Assembly (NCBI RefSeq): GCF_001902635.1
Contig: NZ_MJAO01000014.1
Location: 62,001 to 126,000, forward strand
Length of the DNA stretch: 64,000 nucleotides
Reading direction: 5' to 3'
Source: Serratia marcescens
GTDB taxonomy: Bacteria > Pseudomonadota > Gammaproteobacteria > Enterobacterales > Enterobacteriaceae
Positions 56,094 through 64,000 of this stretch are shown piece by piece (position 1 is the first letter of the stretch; the number at the start of each line of letters is the position of its first letter). Both the position numbers and the translations under genes were made by a program. The notes under the pieces are model-generated. The model ran no database searches and had not been told where the DNA came from. It saw only the letters and a program-made list of their open reading frames with translations.

Positions 56094-56124
56094 TGCAATC
56101 CCTTAATGTTGAGCACTGTAATGC

Positions 56125-56352
56125 TTAAAGCCCATCCAACAGCTGTTCCTTCGAGAACACGTGCCCTTCCGCTTTATCTTTCTCTGACAGCGTCAGCAAT
56201 TTCAGCAGAGCAATGGCGTTCTCCCGCTCCTGCTGCTGCTCATAGGATTCTATCACGTAGGCGGGAACCCCATTTTGCGTGACCAGGATAGGTTCAGAGA
56301 GATCGAGCGTGGCCGCGTTTTTTTTAACGTAGCTGATGGTCTCTACTTTCAT
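56125..56352 (-). CDS. Phd/YefM-family antitoxin
   Basis: 75 residues from ATG 56352 with GGGGG before it. MKVETISYVKKNAATLDLSE and LVTQNGVPAYVIESYEQQQE are the Phd/YefM DNA-binding fold, with a C-terminal tail (GHVFSKEQLLDGL) that should bind the toxin. Expected to repress its own promoter. The pair sits between guaA and a GNAT gene as an isolated accessory cassette. Confidence 0.87.
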   Translation of the reverse strand: MKVETISYVKKNAATLDLSEPILVTQNGVPAYVIESYEQQQERENAIALLKLLTLSEKDKAEGHVFSKEQLLDGL

Positions 56353-56469
56353 CGTGCCCCCAGGCGCTATCAATCATACCAAGGTCTGAATATAGGCCAT
56401 ATTTAGACCACAAACAATGTTCGGCTTTATCCAAGGCTGGAAGCATGGCGGAAAAGATATGGCCATATA

Positions 56470-56500
56470 AAGAAAAACCCCCTGTAAAAACAGAGGGTTT
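56470..56500 (-). terminator. Intrinsic terminator of guaBA
   Basis: Minus strand AAACCCTCTG-TTTTTA-CAGGGGGTTT followed by TTCTTT, 45 bases after the guaA stop. Confidence 0.85.
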
Positions 56501-56544
56501 CAGTCACTTCGTCCTAGTTGCGAACAGGCTGCGAAGGGGGTTAA

Positions 56545-58122
56545 TCATTCCCACTCAATCGTCGCCGGCGGCTTGCCGCTGATGTCGTACACCACGCGGG
56601 AGATGCCGTTCACTTCGTTGATGATGCGGTTGGACACGCGGCCAAGGAAGTCATACGGCAGGTGCGCCCAGTGCGCGGTCATAAAGTCGATGGTTTCAAC
56701 CGCACGCAGGGAGACCACCCAGTCGTATTTGCGGCCGTCGCCCATTACGCCGACCGAACGCACCGGCAGGAACACGGTGAACGCCTGGCTGACTTTGTTG
56801 TACAGATCGGCTTTGTGCAGCTCTTCGATGAAGATGGCATCGGCGCGGCGCAGCAGATCGCAGTACTCTTTCTTCACTTCGCCCAGTACGCGCACGCCCA
56901 GACCCGGCCCCGGGAACGGGTGACGGAACAGCATGTCGTACGGCAGGCCCAGCTCCAGGCCGATCTTGCGCACTTCGTCTTTGAACAGCTCTTTCAGCGG
57001 CTCGACCAGGCCCAGCTTCATCTCTTTCGGCAGGCCGCCCACGTTGTGGTGCGACTTGATCACGTGCGCTTTGCCGGTGGCGGAAGCGGCGGACTCGATC
57101 ACGTCCGGGTAGATGGTGCCCTGTGCCAGCCATTTCACCTGCTCTTGCTTGCAGGCTTCTTCGTCGAACACTTCAACGAACACGCGGCCGATGATTTTGC
57201 GCTTGGCTTCCGGCTCGTCCACACCCGCCAGTGCGGTCAGGAAGCGATTTTCCGCCTCGACGTGCACAATGTTCAGGCCGAAGTGGTCGCCGAACATTTC
57301 CATCACCTGCTTGGCTTCGTTCAGGCGCAGCAGGCCGTTGTCGACGAATACGCAGGTCAGGCGCTTGCCGATGGCGCGGTGCAGCAGCATCGCGGTGACG
57401 GAGGAGTCAACGCCGCCGGACAGGCCGAGGATCACGTGGTCTTCACCTACCTGCTCGCGGATGCGCTCGACCGCATCTTCGATGATGGTAGCTGGGGTCC
57501 ACAGGGCTTCACACTGGCAGATCTCCAGTACGAAACGCTCCAGCATGCGCTGGCCCTGACGGGTGTGGGTCACTTCCGGGTGGAACTGCACGCCGTAGAA
57601 GCGTTTTTCTTCGTTGGCCATAATGGCGAACGGGCAGGTGTCGGTGCTGGCGATGGTCACGAAGTCGGACGGGATCGCGGTCACTTTGTCGCCGTGGCTC
57701 ATCCACACGTCCAGCAGCGGTTTGCCGGCCGGGCTGATGGCGTCTTCGATGTCGCGCAGCAGCGCGCTCTCTTTGACGATTTCCACCTGCGCGTAGCCGA
57801 ACTCGCGTTCGTTGGAGCCCTGCACATGGCCACCCAGCTGCATCGCCATGGTCTGCATGCCGTAGCACACGCCCAGCACCGGCACGCCGGCGGTGAACAC
57901 GTAGTCAGGGGCGCGCGGGCTGCCGGCTTCGGTGGTGCTTTCCGGGCCGCCGGACAGGATGATGCCGCTTGGGTTGAATTCGCGGATCTGCTCTTCGCTA
58001 ACGTCCCAGGCCCACAGCTCGCAGTAAACGCCGATTTCGCGCACGCGGCGGGCGACCAGTTGGGTGTATTGCGAACCGAAGTCCAGTATGAGGATGCGAT
58101 GCTTATGGATATTTTGTGTCAT
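56545..58122 (-). CDS. guaA: GMP synthase (glutamine-hydrolysing) GuaA
   Basis: 525 residues from ATG 58122, the E. coli start and length. Class I glutamine amidotransferase domain with nucleophile cysteine in [11 protein letters not shown] and histidine in [10 protein letters not shown]-loop [13 protein letters not shown]; dimerisation domain with [14 protein letters not shown] and a C-terminus ATIEWE. Makes GMP from XMP, ATP and glutamine. Second gene of guaBA, 177 bases after guaB. Confidence 0.97.
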   Translation of the reverse strand: MTQNIHKHRILILDFGSQYTQLVARRVREIGVYCELWAWDVSEEQIREFNPSGIILSGGPESTTEAGSPRAPDYVFTAGVPVLGVCYGMQTMAMQLGGHVQGSNEREFGYAQVEIVKESALLRDIEDAISPAGKPLLDVWMSHGDKVTAIPSDFVTIASTDTCPFAIMANEEKRFYGVQFHPEVTHTRQGQRMLERFVLEICQCEALWTPATIIEDAVERIREQVGEDHVILGLSGGVDSSVTAMLLHRAIGKRLTCVFVDNGLLRLNEAKQVMEMFGDHFGLNIVHVEAENRFLTALAGVDEPEAKRKIIGRVFVEVFDEEACKQEQVKWLAQGTIYPDVIESAASATGKAHVIKSHHNVGGLPKEMKLGLVEPLKELFKDEVRKIGLELGLPYDMLFRHPFPGPGLGVRVLGEVKKEYCDLLRRADAIFIEELHKADLYNKVSQAFTVFLPVRSVGVMGDGRKYDWVVSLRAVETIDFMTAHWAHLPYDFLGRVSNRIINEVNGISRVVYDISGKPPATIEWE

Positions 58123-58299
58123 TGAGGCGAATTCCAGCAACAAGAGAAAAAGGAAAAATCTAAATCGTCAGGACGATTTCAGGCGGCGAGGCCAAGCAGT
58201 TGGCCGCCGCCCGCAGTACAGCATGCGCAGTTGACACAACGTCAATGAGCACTGCGAGCAGCGGACGGCGAACAAATGCGCCGGCCGCAGCCCCTGAAA

Positions 58300-59763
58300 T
58301 CAGCCCATGCGGTAGTTCGGCGACTCTTTGGTGATGGTCACGTCATGCACGTGGCTTTCCTGAATGCCGGCGCCGCTGATGCGCACGAACTCCGCCTTGG
58401 TGCGCAGATCGTCGATGGTGGCGCAACCGGTCAGACCCATGCAGGAGCGCAGGCCGCCCATCTGCTGGTGCACGATGGCTTTCAGCATGCCTTTATAGGC
58501 GACGCGGCCTTCGATACCTTCCGGCACCAGTTTGTCGGCGGCGTTATCGGTCTGGAAGTAACGGTCGGAAGAGCCTTTGGACATCGCGCCCAGTGAGCCC
58601 ATGCCGCGGTAAGACTTGAACGAACGGCCCTGATACAGCTCGATTTCACCTGGGGATTCTTCGGTACCCGCCAGCATGGAGCCAACCATCACGCAAGATG
58701 CGCCTGCCGCGATCGCTTTCGCGATGTCGCCGGAGAAGCGGATGCCGCCGTCGGCGATAACCGGAATGCCGGTGCCTTCCAGCGCTTCCACCGCGTCAGC
58801 GATGGCGGTGATCTGCGGTACGCCCACGCCGGTCACGATACGGGTGGTACAGATAGAGCCCGGGCCGATACCCACTTTCACCGCGCTCACGCCGGCTTCA
58901 GCCAGCGCTTTGGCGCCCGCTGCGGTCGCGACGTTGCCGCCGACGATCTGCAGATCCGGGTATTTGGCGCGGGTTTCACGGATGCGCTGCAATACGCCTT
59001 CGGAGTGGCCGTGCGAGGAGTCGATCAGCAGGACGTCAACGCCTGCCGCCACCAGCGCATCAACGCGCTCTTCGTTGCCGGCGCCGGCGCCGACCGCCGC
59101 ACCTACGCGCAGACGGCCGTGCTCGTCTTTACAGGCGTTCGGTTTACGTTCCGCTTTCTGGAAGTCTTTAACGGTGATCATGCCCAGCAGGTGGAAGCTG
59201 TCGTCCACCACCAGCGCTTTCTCTACGCGCTTTTCGTGCATTTTCTGCAGCACCACGTCGCGCGCTTCACCTTCTTTCACGGTGACCAGGCGATCTTTCG
59301 GCGTCATCACCGCGGTAACCGGCTGAGACAGATCGGTCACGAAGCGCACGTCGCGGCCGGTGATGATGCCGACCAGCTCGTTGTCTTCGGTGACGACCGG
59401 GTAACCGGCGAAGCCGTTGCGCGCGGTCAGCTCTTTCACTTCCTGCAGCGTGGTGGTTGGGGTAACGGTCTGCGGGTCGGTGACTACGCCGCTTTCATGT
59501 TTCTTCACGCGGCTGACTTCTTCAGCCTGGCGCTCGATGGACATGTTTTTGTGGATGAAGCCCAGGCCGCCTTCCTGCGCCAGCGCGATGGCCAGGCCGG
59601 ATTCGGTAACGGTATCCATGGCTGCGGACAGCATAGGGATGTTCAGGCGGATGGTTTTGGTCAGTTGAGTGCCGAGCTCTGCGGTGTTAGGCAGAACCGT
59701 GGAGTGGGCTGGAACCAGGAGGACGTCGTCAAACGTCAGAGCTTCTTTAGCGATACGTAGCAT
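58300..59763 (-). CDS. guaB: IMP dehydrogenase GuaB
   Basis: 487 residues from ATG 59763, as in E. coli; an earlier in-frame start is not used. TIM barrel with catalytic cysteine in [17 protein letters not shown], flap [18 protein letters not shown], and two CBS domains (about 95-210, [17 protein letters not shown] and [13 protein letters not shown]). Oxidises IMP to XMP with NAD, the rate-limiting step to GMP. Divergent from xseA. Confidence 0.97.
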   Translation of the reverse strand: MLRIAKEALTFDDVLLVPAHSTVLPNTAELGTQLTKTIRLNIPMLSAAMDTVTESGLAIALAQEGGLGFIHKNMSIERQAEEVSRVKKHESGVVTDPQTVTPTTTLQEVKELTARNGFAGYPVVTEDNELVGIITGRDVRFVTDLSQPVTAVMTPKDRLVTVKEGEARDVVLQKMHEKRVEKALVVDDSFHLLGMITVKDFQKAERKPNACKDEHGRLRVGAAVGAGAGNEERVDALVAAGVDVLLIDSSHGHSEGVLQRIRETRAKYPDLQIVGGNVATAAGAKALAEAGVSAVKVGIGPGSICTTRIVTGVGVPQITAIADAVEALEGTGIPVIADGGIRFSGDIAKAIAAGASCVMVGSMLAGTEESPGEIELYQGRSFKSYRGMGSLGAMSKGSSDRYFQTDNAADKLVPEGIEGRVAYKGMLKAIVHQQMGGLRSCMGLTGCATIDDLRTKAEFVRISGAGIQESHVHDVTITKESPNYRMG

Positions 59764-59815
59764 GGGCAATATCTCACCAGGGTGGGCTGTGAAAAAGATA
59801 AAATATTGCCGCGGC

Positions 59816-59821
59816 ATTATA
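59816..59821 (-). promoter_or_regulatory. guaB -10 box
   Basis: TATAAT on the minus strand 53 bases before the guaB start, within the 170-base gap shared with xseA. No clear -35 or PurR box was recognised. Confidence 0.5.
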
Positions 59822-59933
59822 CAGAGCGGAATCGGTTGCCTCCAGCACTTTCTTACAAAAAGTCTTGATTACCTTTTTCAGCCATGTAGTATCGACCAAT
59901 TAAGTGATTGTTTTGAAATTTGATCTGGGTCAC

Positions 59934-61310
59934 ATGACGCTACCTGTTTCGCCTTCCATTTTTACCGTAAGCCGCCTGAATCAGACGGTTCGCCAACTGC
60001 TGGAAATGGAAATGGGGCAGATTTGGCTCTCCGCCGAGATCTCCAACCTCTCCCAGCCCGCCTCGGGCCACTGGTATTTCACGCTGAAAGACGATCGCGC
60101 CCAGGTGCGCTGCGCGATGTTCCGCAACAGTAACCGCCGCGTCACCTTCCGGCCGCAAAACGGCCAGCAGGTATTGGTGCGCGCCAGCATCACGCTGTAT
60201 GAACCGCGCGGCGACTACCAGCTGATCGCCGAAAGCATGCAGCCCGCCGGCGACGGCCTGCTGCAGCAGCAGTTCGAGCAGCTGAAACAGCGCCTGAGCG
60301 CCGAAGGGCTGTTCGACCAGCAGTTCAAGCAGCCGCTGCCCGCCCCGGCTAAACGCGTCGGGGTGATCACCTCCGCCAGCGGCGCGGCGCTGCACGATAT
60401 TCTGCAGGTATTGCAGCGGCGCGATCCGTCGCTACCGATCGTCATCTACCCTACCTCGGTGCAGGGCGCGGAGGCACCGCTGCAGATCGTGCGCGCCATC
60501 GAGGCCGCCAACCGCCGCGATGAATGCGACGTGCTGATCGTCGGCCGCGGCGGCGGTTCGCTGGAAGATCTGTGGAGTTTCAACGACGAACGCGTGGCGC
60601 GGGCGATCTTCGCCAGCCGCATTCCAATCGTCAGCGCCGTCGGCCATGAAACCGACGTCACTATTGCCGACTTCGTCGCCGATCTGCGCGCGCCAACCCC
60701 TTCCGCCGCCGCCGAACTGGTCAGCCGCAATCAGCTCGAGCTGTTGCGCCAGTTGCAGTCGCAACAGCAGCGGCTCGAGATGGCGATGGATTACTACCTG
60801 GCGCAGCGCCAGCAGCAGTTCACCCGCATTCACCACCGTTTACAGCAGCAGCATCCGCATCTACGCCTGGCGCGCCAGCAGACGCTGTTGTTCAAGCTGC
60901 AGCGCCGAATGGAAGAAGGCATGCAGCAGCAGCTGCGCCTGGCCGCCCGCCGCAGCGAACGCGCCCAGCAGCGGCTGGCGCAGGTGCAACCGCAGGGCCG
61001 CATTCACCGTTACCAACAACGCGTACAGCAGCAGGAATACCGCCTGCAGCACGCGATGGAGCGGCAGCTCAACGCCTACCGTCAACGCTTCGGCGTGGCC
61101 TGCAGCCAGCTGGAGGCCGTCAGCCCGCTGGCTACGCTGGCGCGTGGCTACAGCGTGACGCAAACCCCGCGCGGCGAGCTGCTGAAAACCACCAAGCAGG
61201 CACAGGTGGGCGAATTGCTGAAAACCCGCCTGCAGGACGGCTGGGTGGAAAGCGAGGTGAAAACCATCACCGCCGCCAAAAAGCCGCGCAAAAAACGCTC
61301 GGCCGAGTAA
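59934..61310 (+). CDS. xseA: Exodeoxyribonuclease VII large subunit XseA
   Basis: 458 residues from ATG 59934. OB-fold DNA-binding domain ([40 protein letters not shown]), catalytic core ([53 protein letters not shown]) and a long glutamine-rich coiled coil (about 270-400) that forms the stalk for XseB. Degrades single-stranded DNA. The guaB-xseA divergence is conserved in enterobacteria. Confidence 0.95.
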   Translation: MTLPVSPSIFTVSRLNQTVRQLLEMEMGQIWLSAEISNLSQPASGHWYFTLKDDRAQVRCAMFRNSNRRVTFRPQNGQQVLVRASITLYEPRGDYQLIAESMQPAGDGLLQQQFEQLKQRLSAEGLFDQQFKQPLPAPAKRVGVITSASGAALHDILQVLQRRDPSLPIVIYPTSVQGAEAPLQIVRAIEAANRRDECDVLIVGRGGGSLEDLWSFNDERVARAIFASRIPIVSAVGHETDVTIADFVADLRAPTPSAAAELVSRNQLELLRQLQSQQQRLEMAMDYYLAQRQQQFTRIHHRLQQQHPHLRLARQQTLLFKLQRRMEEGMQQQLRLAARRSERAQQRLAQVQPQGRIHRYQQRVQQQEYRLQHAMERQLNAYRQRFGVACSQLEAVSPLATLARGYSVTQTPRGELLKTTKQAQVGELLKTRLQDGWVESEVKTITAAKKPRKKRSAE

Positions 61311-61644
61311 TTCCAACGCCAGCGTAAAACGCTCTCCCGCTTCATGGTTGCCCCTCAGCTCGTCGGCAGGCTGGGCCGGGTGCCCTTGCGCGTATCACAG
61401 CGCCTCCCCCCTGCCGCCAACCCCTCGCCAATTCGTCGACAGAGCATCATAACCCCATGATCTGTTTTCCTTGCCGCACCGATAAAACGGCTCTATCAAT
61501 GCAGGCTCCCCAGTGAAACTGTTTTTTTGCAAAGATTTTCACAGGTGGGTGAAAAAATGGTCATAATGGCCGGAAAAGTCGGCCAGGATGCTGAAAAGCC
61601 GCAGTAAAAATATGCTCATGGACGAATTTTAAGGAGATCGCAAA
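61311..61644. other. Intergenic region with candidate LacI-type operator
   Basis: About 330 bases without a gene. It contains an inverted repeat TTTTCAC-aggtgg-GTGAAAA (61537-61556), 88 bases before the LacI-type gene, a plausible autoregulatory operator. No convincing terminator for xseA was found. The first half is GC-rich and featureless. Confidence 0.5.
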
Positions 61645-62706
61645 ATGAACGGAAAGCTGAAAATTCAGGAGATAGCCCGCCAAACCGGGCTGTCGATCAG
61701 CACCGTTTCCCGCGTGCTGGCGGGCAAGGCCAACACCAGCGCCGAGGCGCGCCGCAAGGTGTTGGCTTACGCGCAGCAAAACGGCATTCTGCAGGGTATT
61801 TCCAGCGGCCGGCTGATGCTGAACAACCTGATGGTGTTCGCGCCGCAGCGCACCGACATCATCTACGACAGGGTCATCCAGGGCATCGCCACCGCGCTGA
61901 TGCAACATGAGGTGCGCATCCGCTACTGCGGGTTGGAAGAGCGGCACAGCGACGGCGCGCTGTTTCTGGAAAAGATGCACGAGCCGTACACCGAAGCGGC
62001 GCTGCTCATCGGCATCGACGACGAGCACATCCACACGCTGGCCGCCGATCTGCGCAAGCCTTGCGTGCTGATCAACTGCAGCGATCGGCAGATGCGGCTG
62101 GACAGCGTCTCGCCGGATCATCTGTTGATCGGCGACTACTCCGCCAACTACCTGTTCCAGCAAGGGCACAGCCATATCCTCATCCTGCAGAGTCCCCACA
62201 CTATGTCGCTGCGGCTGGCGGGCATCCGGCAGGCTTACGCCCGGCATCATCGGCCGTTCGACGACGGCCGCCATCTGCTCACCGCGTCCGGTTTCGACAG
62301 CGAAGCGGCCGAGCAGGCGCTGACCACCTACCTGACAAGCATCAGCGGCCGCACCCCGTTGCCGACGGCGATCCTGGCCGACGGCGACGACATGGCGCTG
62401 GGCGCGGTCAAAGCGCTCAATAAGCTCGGGCTGCGCGTGCCGGACGACGTCTCGGTGATGAGCGCCGACGGCTTCAACCTGGCGGAACGCCATGATGTGC
62501 CGCTAACCTCGGTACAGGTCCCGCGCGACGAACTGGGTTACGAGGCGATCCAACTGCTGCAGCGGCGCATGCTGCGCGCCGACGCCCCGCCGTGCAACCT
62601 GTTGCTGCACGGCCGGCTGGCGGTGCGCGCCTCGGTGCGGCACATCAGCCCGCACCAGACCGCGCCGGCGGTGAGCACGCATGACCACAGGCGGTATGAC
62701 GAGTAG
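61645..62706 (+). CDS. LacI-family transcriptional regulator
   Basis: 353 residues with AAGGAG eight bases before the ATG. N-terminal HTH KIQEIARQTGLSISTVSRVL with hinge region, then a periplasmic-binding-protein-like core (DRVIQGIATALMQHEVRIRY, AILADGDDMALGAVKALNK, DVSVMSADGF). LSISTVSRVL is the recognition-helix hallmark. The effector is probably a sugar, but no sugar operon is adjacent; the nearest downstream gene is the protealysin-like protease. A regulon elsewhere is possible. Confidence 0.9.
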   Translation: MNGKLKIQEIARQTGLSISTVSRVLAGKANTSAEARRKVLAYAQQNGILQGISSGRLMLNNLMVFAPQRTDIIYDRVIQGIATALMQHEVRIRYCGLEERHSDGALFLEKMHEPYTEAALLIGIDDEHIHTLAADLRKPCVLINCSDRQMRLDSVSPDHLLIGDYSANYLFQQGHSHILILQSPHTMSLRLAGIRQAYARHHRPFDDGRHLLTASGFDSEAAEQALTTYLTSISGRTPLPTAILADGDDMALGAVKALNKLGLRVPDDVSVMSADGFNLAERHDVPLTSVQVPRDELGYEAIQLLQRRMLRADAPPCNLLLHGRLAVRASVRHISPHQTAPAVSTHDHRRYDE

Positions 62707-62712
62707 GCTACA

Positions 62713-62763
62713 CTTAGGCACAGTGCATTCATTCGATGAGGTAAAATTTTTGCCTAAGGAGAG
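62713..62763 (+). promoter_or_regulatory. Possible hairpin masking the protease ribosome site
   Basis: CTTAGGCA (62713-62720) is an exact inverted repeat of TGCCTAAG (62751-62758), which covers the front of the AAGGAG ribosome site (62756-62761) before the protease ATG. If the mRNA starts upstream of 62713, this stem with a 30-base loop could limit initiation. GGTAAAATTTT inside the loop could instead hold a -10. Confidence 0.4.
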
Positions 62764-62768
62764 CCACT

Positions 62769-63794
62769 ATGCCAACCCAGCGCATGCGTTCCGTCATTCC
62801 TCCCTACATGCTGCGCCGCATCATTGAGCACGGCAACGCCCCGCAGCGCGACTGCGCGCTGCACACCCTGAACCACGTGCAAAGCCTGCTCGGCAACAAG
62901 CCGCTGCGCTCGCTGACGGAAAGAAACGCCAGAGCCGGTGAAGCGATCCGCGATATCTACGATGCCCAGAACTGCACCCAACTGCCCGGCAAACAGGTGC
63001 GCAAAGAGGGGCAGCCCAGCAATCACGACGTGGCGGTGGATGAAGCCTACGAGTATCTCGGCGTCACTTACGATTTCTTCTGGCAAGCCTATCGGCGCAA
63101 TTCGCTGGATAACAAAGGGCTGCCGCTGACCGGCAGCGTGCACTACGGCGAAGAGTACCAGAACGCCTTCTGGAACGGCCAGCAGATGGTGTTCGGCGAT
63201 GGCGACGGCGAGATCTTCAACCGCTTCACCATCGCCATCGACGTGGTCGGCCACGAACTGGCACACGGCGTGACCGAGAGCGAAGCCGGGCTGATTTACT
63301 ACCAGCAGTCCGGGGCGCTCAACGAGTCGCTGTCCGACGTGTTCGGCTCGCTGGTCAAGCAATTCCACCTGCAGCAAACCGCCAACCAGGCCGACTGGCT
63401 GATCGGTGCCGGGCTGCTCGCCAAGGGTGTCAAAGGCAAAGGGCTGCGCTCGATGTCGGCGCCCGGCACCGCCTACGACGACCCGCTGCTGGGCAAAGAC
63501 CCGCAGCCCGCCAGTATGCAGGATTACATCCAGACCAAGGAAGACAACGGCGGCGTGCACCTCAACTCCGGCATCCCTAACCGCGCTTTCTATCTGGCGG
63601 CGACGGCGCTGGGCGGTTTCGCCTGGGAAAAAGCCGGCTACGTCTGGTATGACACGGTGTGCGACAAAGCGCTGCCGCAGAACGCCGACTTCGCCACCTT
63701 CGCCCACGCCACGGTGAAACATGCGCGAGAGCGCTTCGATCAGAACGTGGCGGACAAGGTGCAGCAAGCCTGGCATCAGGTGGGGGTGGAATAA
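62769..63794 (+). CDS. Protealysin-like M4 metalloprotease
   Basis: 341 residues including the stop-adjacent residue count of 340-341, the length of protealysin precursors. Short propeptide of about 50 residues with RSVIPPYMLRRI, matching the PPL motif of protealysin-like M4 enzymes; no signal peptide. Zinc site H162-E-L-A-H166 in VVGHELAHGVTES, third ligand E186 in NESLSD, and catalytic histidine in DNGGVHLNSGIPN. Protealysin of S. proteamaculans and grimelysin of S. grimesii cleave actin and have been linked to host-cell invasion. The stop overlaps the inhibitor gene's start (TAATG). CTAAGGAGAG precedes the ATG. Confidence 0.93.
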   Translation: MPTQRMRSVIPPYMLRRIIEHGNAPQRDCALHTLNHVQSLLGNKPLRSLTERNARAGEAIRDIYDAQNCTQLPGKQVRKEGQPSNHDVAVDEAYEYLGVTYDFFWQAYRRNSLDNKGLPLTGSVHYGEEYQNAFWNGQQMVFGDGDGEIFNRFTIAIDVVGHELAHGVTESEAGLIYYQQSGALNESLSDVFGSLVKQFHLQQTANQADWLIGAGLLAKGVKGKGLRSMSAPGTAYDDPLLGKDPQPASMQDYIQTKEDNGGVHLNSGIPNRAFYLAATALGGFAWEKAGYVWYDTVCDKALPQNADFATFAHATVKHARERFDQNVADKVQQAWHQVGVE

Positions 63795-64000
63795 TGAAAC
63801 CGCTGCCGACGCTCAATCAGGATACGGTCATTGAGCTGGCACGCGAGGGAGGCTTCGCCTACATTCCCAAGCTGGCGGGCCAGCGGCGCATCGCGCTGGC
63901 CGATATCACGCCGGAGCAGCGGCAGCGTCTGAATCAGTTGTTGAACCAGACGCTGCCCTATGCCCGGGAAGAGGGCCAACCCAACTCCCCCGGCTGCGGC
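63794..64000 (+). CDS. Emfourin-like protealysin inhibitor, 3' end outside window
   Basis: 69 residues visible, cut by the window edge. MKPLPTLNQDTVIELAREGG, then GFAYIPKLAGQRRIALADIT and PEQRQRLNQLL. Position directly after a protealysin gene with a one-base overlap fits emfourin, the small proteinaceous inhibitor encoded in an operon with protealysin in Serratia. Co-translation would give inhibitor along with the protease inside the cell. Identification rests mainly on context and remembered similarity. Confidence 0.75.
   Translation, partial: MKPLPTLNQDTVIELAREGGFAYIPKLAGQRRIALADITPEQRQRLNQLLNQTLPYAREEGQPNSPGCG

Noticed and set aside
56662-58125. 487-codon frame opposite guaA
   Set aside because: Shadow of guaA; no homologous motifs and histidine/glutamine-rich composition.

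Overview
The window looks like chromosomal DNA from a high-GC enterobacterium of the genus Serratia, probably the S. marcescens group. Protein sequences match enterobacterial orthologues closely (MdtABCD-BaeSR, TrhP, CyaR, SrlAEBD, GuaAB, XseA). The right edge carries a protealysin-type M4 protease followed by an emfourin-like inhibitor, a pairing known from Serratia. Identifications rest on recognised family motifs; no database search was run.

Layout. 1-7.2 kb: 3' end of a DgcE-type diguanylate cyclase, a small YfeC-like DNA-binding protein, an Ada-AlkA fusion glycosylase, the Hsp70-like yegD, a GNAT enzyme and an aldo/keto reductase. 7.4-18.4 kb: the complete mdtABCD-baeSR efflux and envelope-stress operon. 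18.4-24.1 kb: a vapBC pair wedged into the conserved baeR-yegP block, then yegP, an ERIC repeat, trhP, the CRP-controlled small RNA CyaR, yegS and fbaB. 24.2-29.3 kb: the sorbitol operon srlAEBD-srlM-srlR-gutQ. 29.3-31.6 kb: ivy (lysozyme inhibitor) and thiMD behind a TPP riboswitch.

31.7-39.2 kb is the least ordinary part. An AraC-type regulator lies next to azlCD (branched-chain amino-acid exporter type), a divergent enolase paralogue, a large UGSC-like protein of unknown function, a 73-residue orphan, and both subunits of an aconitase X enzyme. The enolase paralogue keeps its metal ligands and catalytic lysine but has lost two other catalytic residues. Together these suggest an undescribed small-molecule pathway with its own exporter and regulator.

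39.3-48.7 kb: a TetR regulator divergent from ytcA-mdtN-mdtO, an N-acetyltransferase, an MFS exporter with a divergent HxlR regulator, rluF, and a hydrolase/AraC pair. 48.7-54.9 kb: a classical autotransporter with a GGENP tandem repeat, a small lipoprotein, and an unassigned two-component system. 55-61.3 kb: a GNAT enzyme, a Phd/RelE-type toxin-antitoxin pair, guaBA and xseA. 61.6-64 kb: a LacI-type regulator and the protealysin-emfourin pair, the latter cut by the window edge. No tRNA, rRNA, CRISPR array, insertion sequence or prophage was seen.
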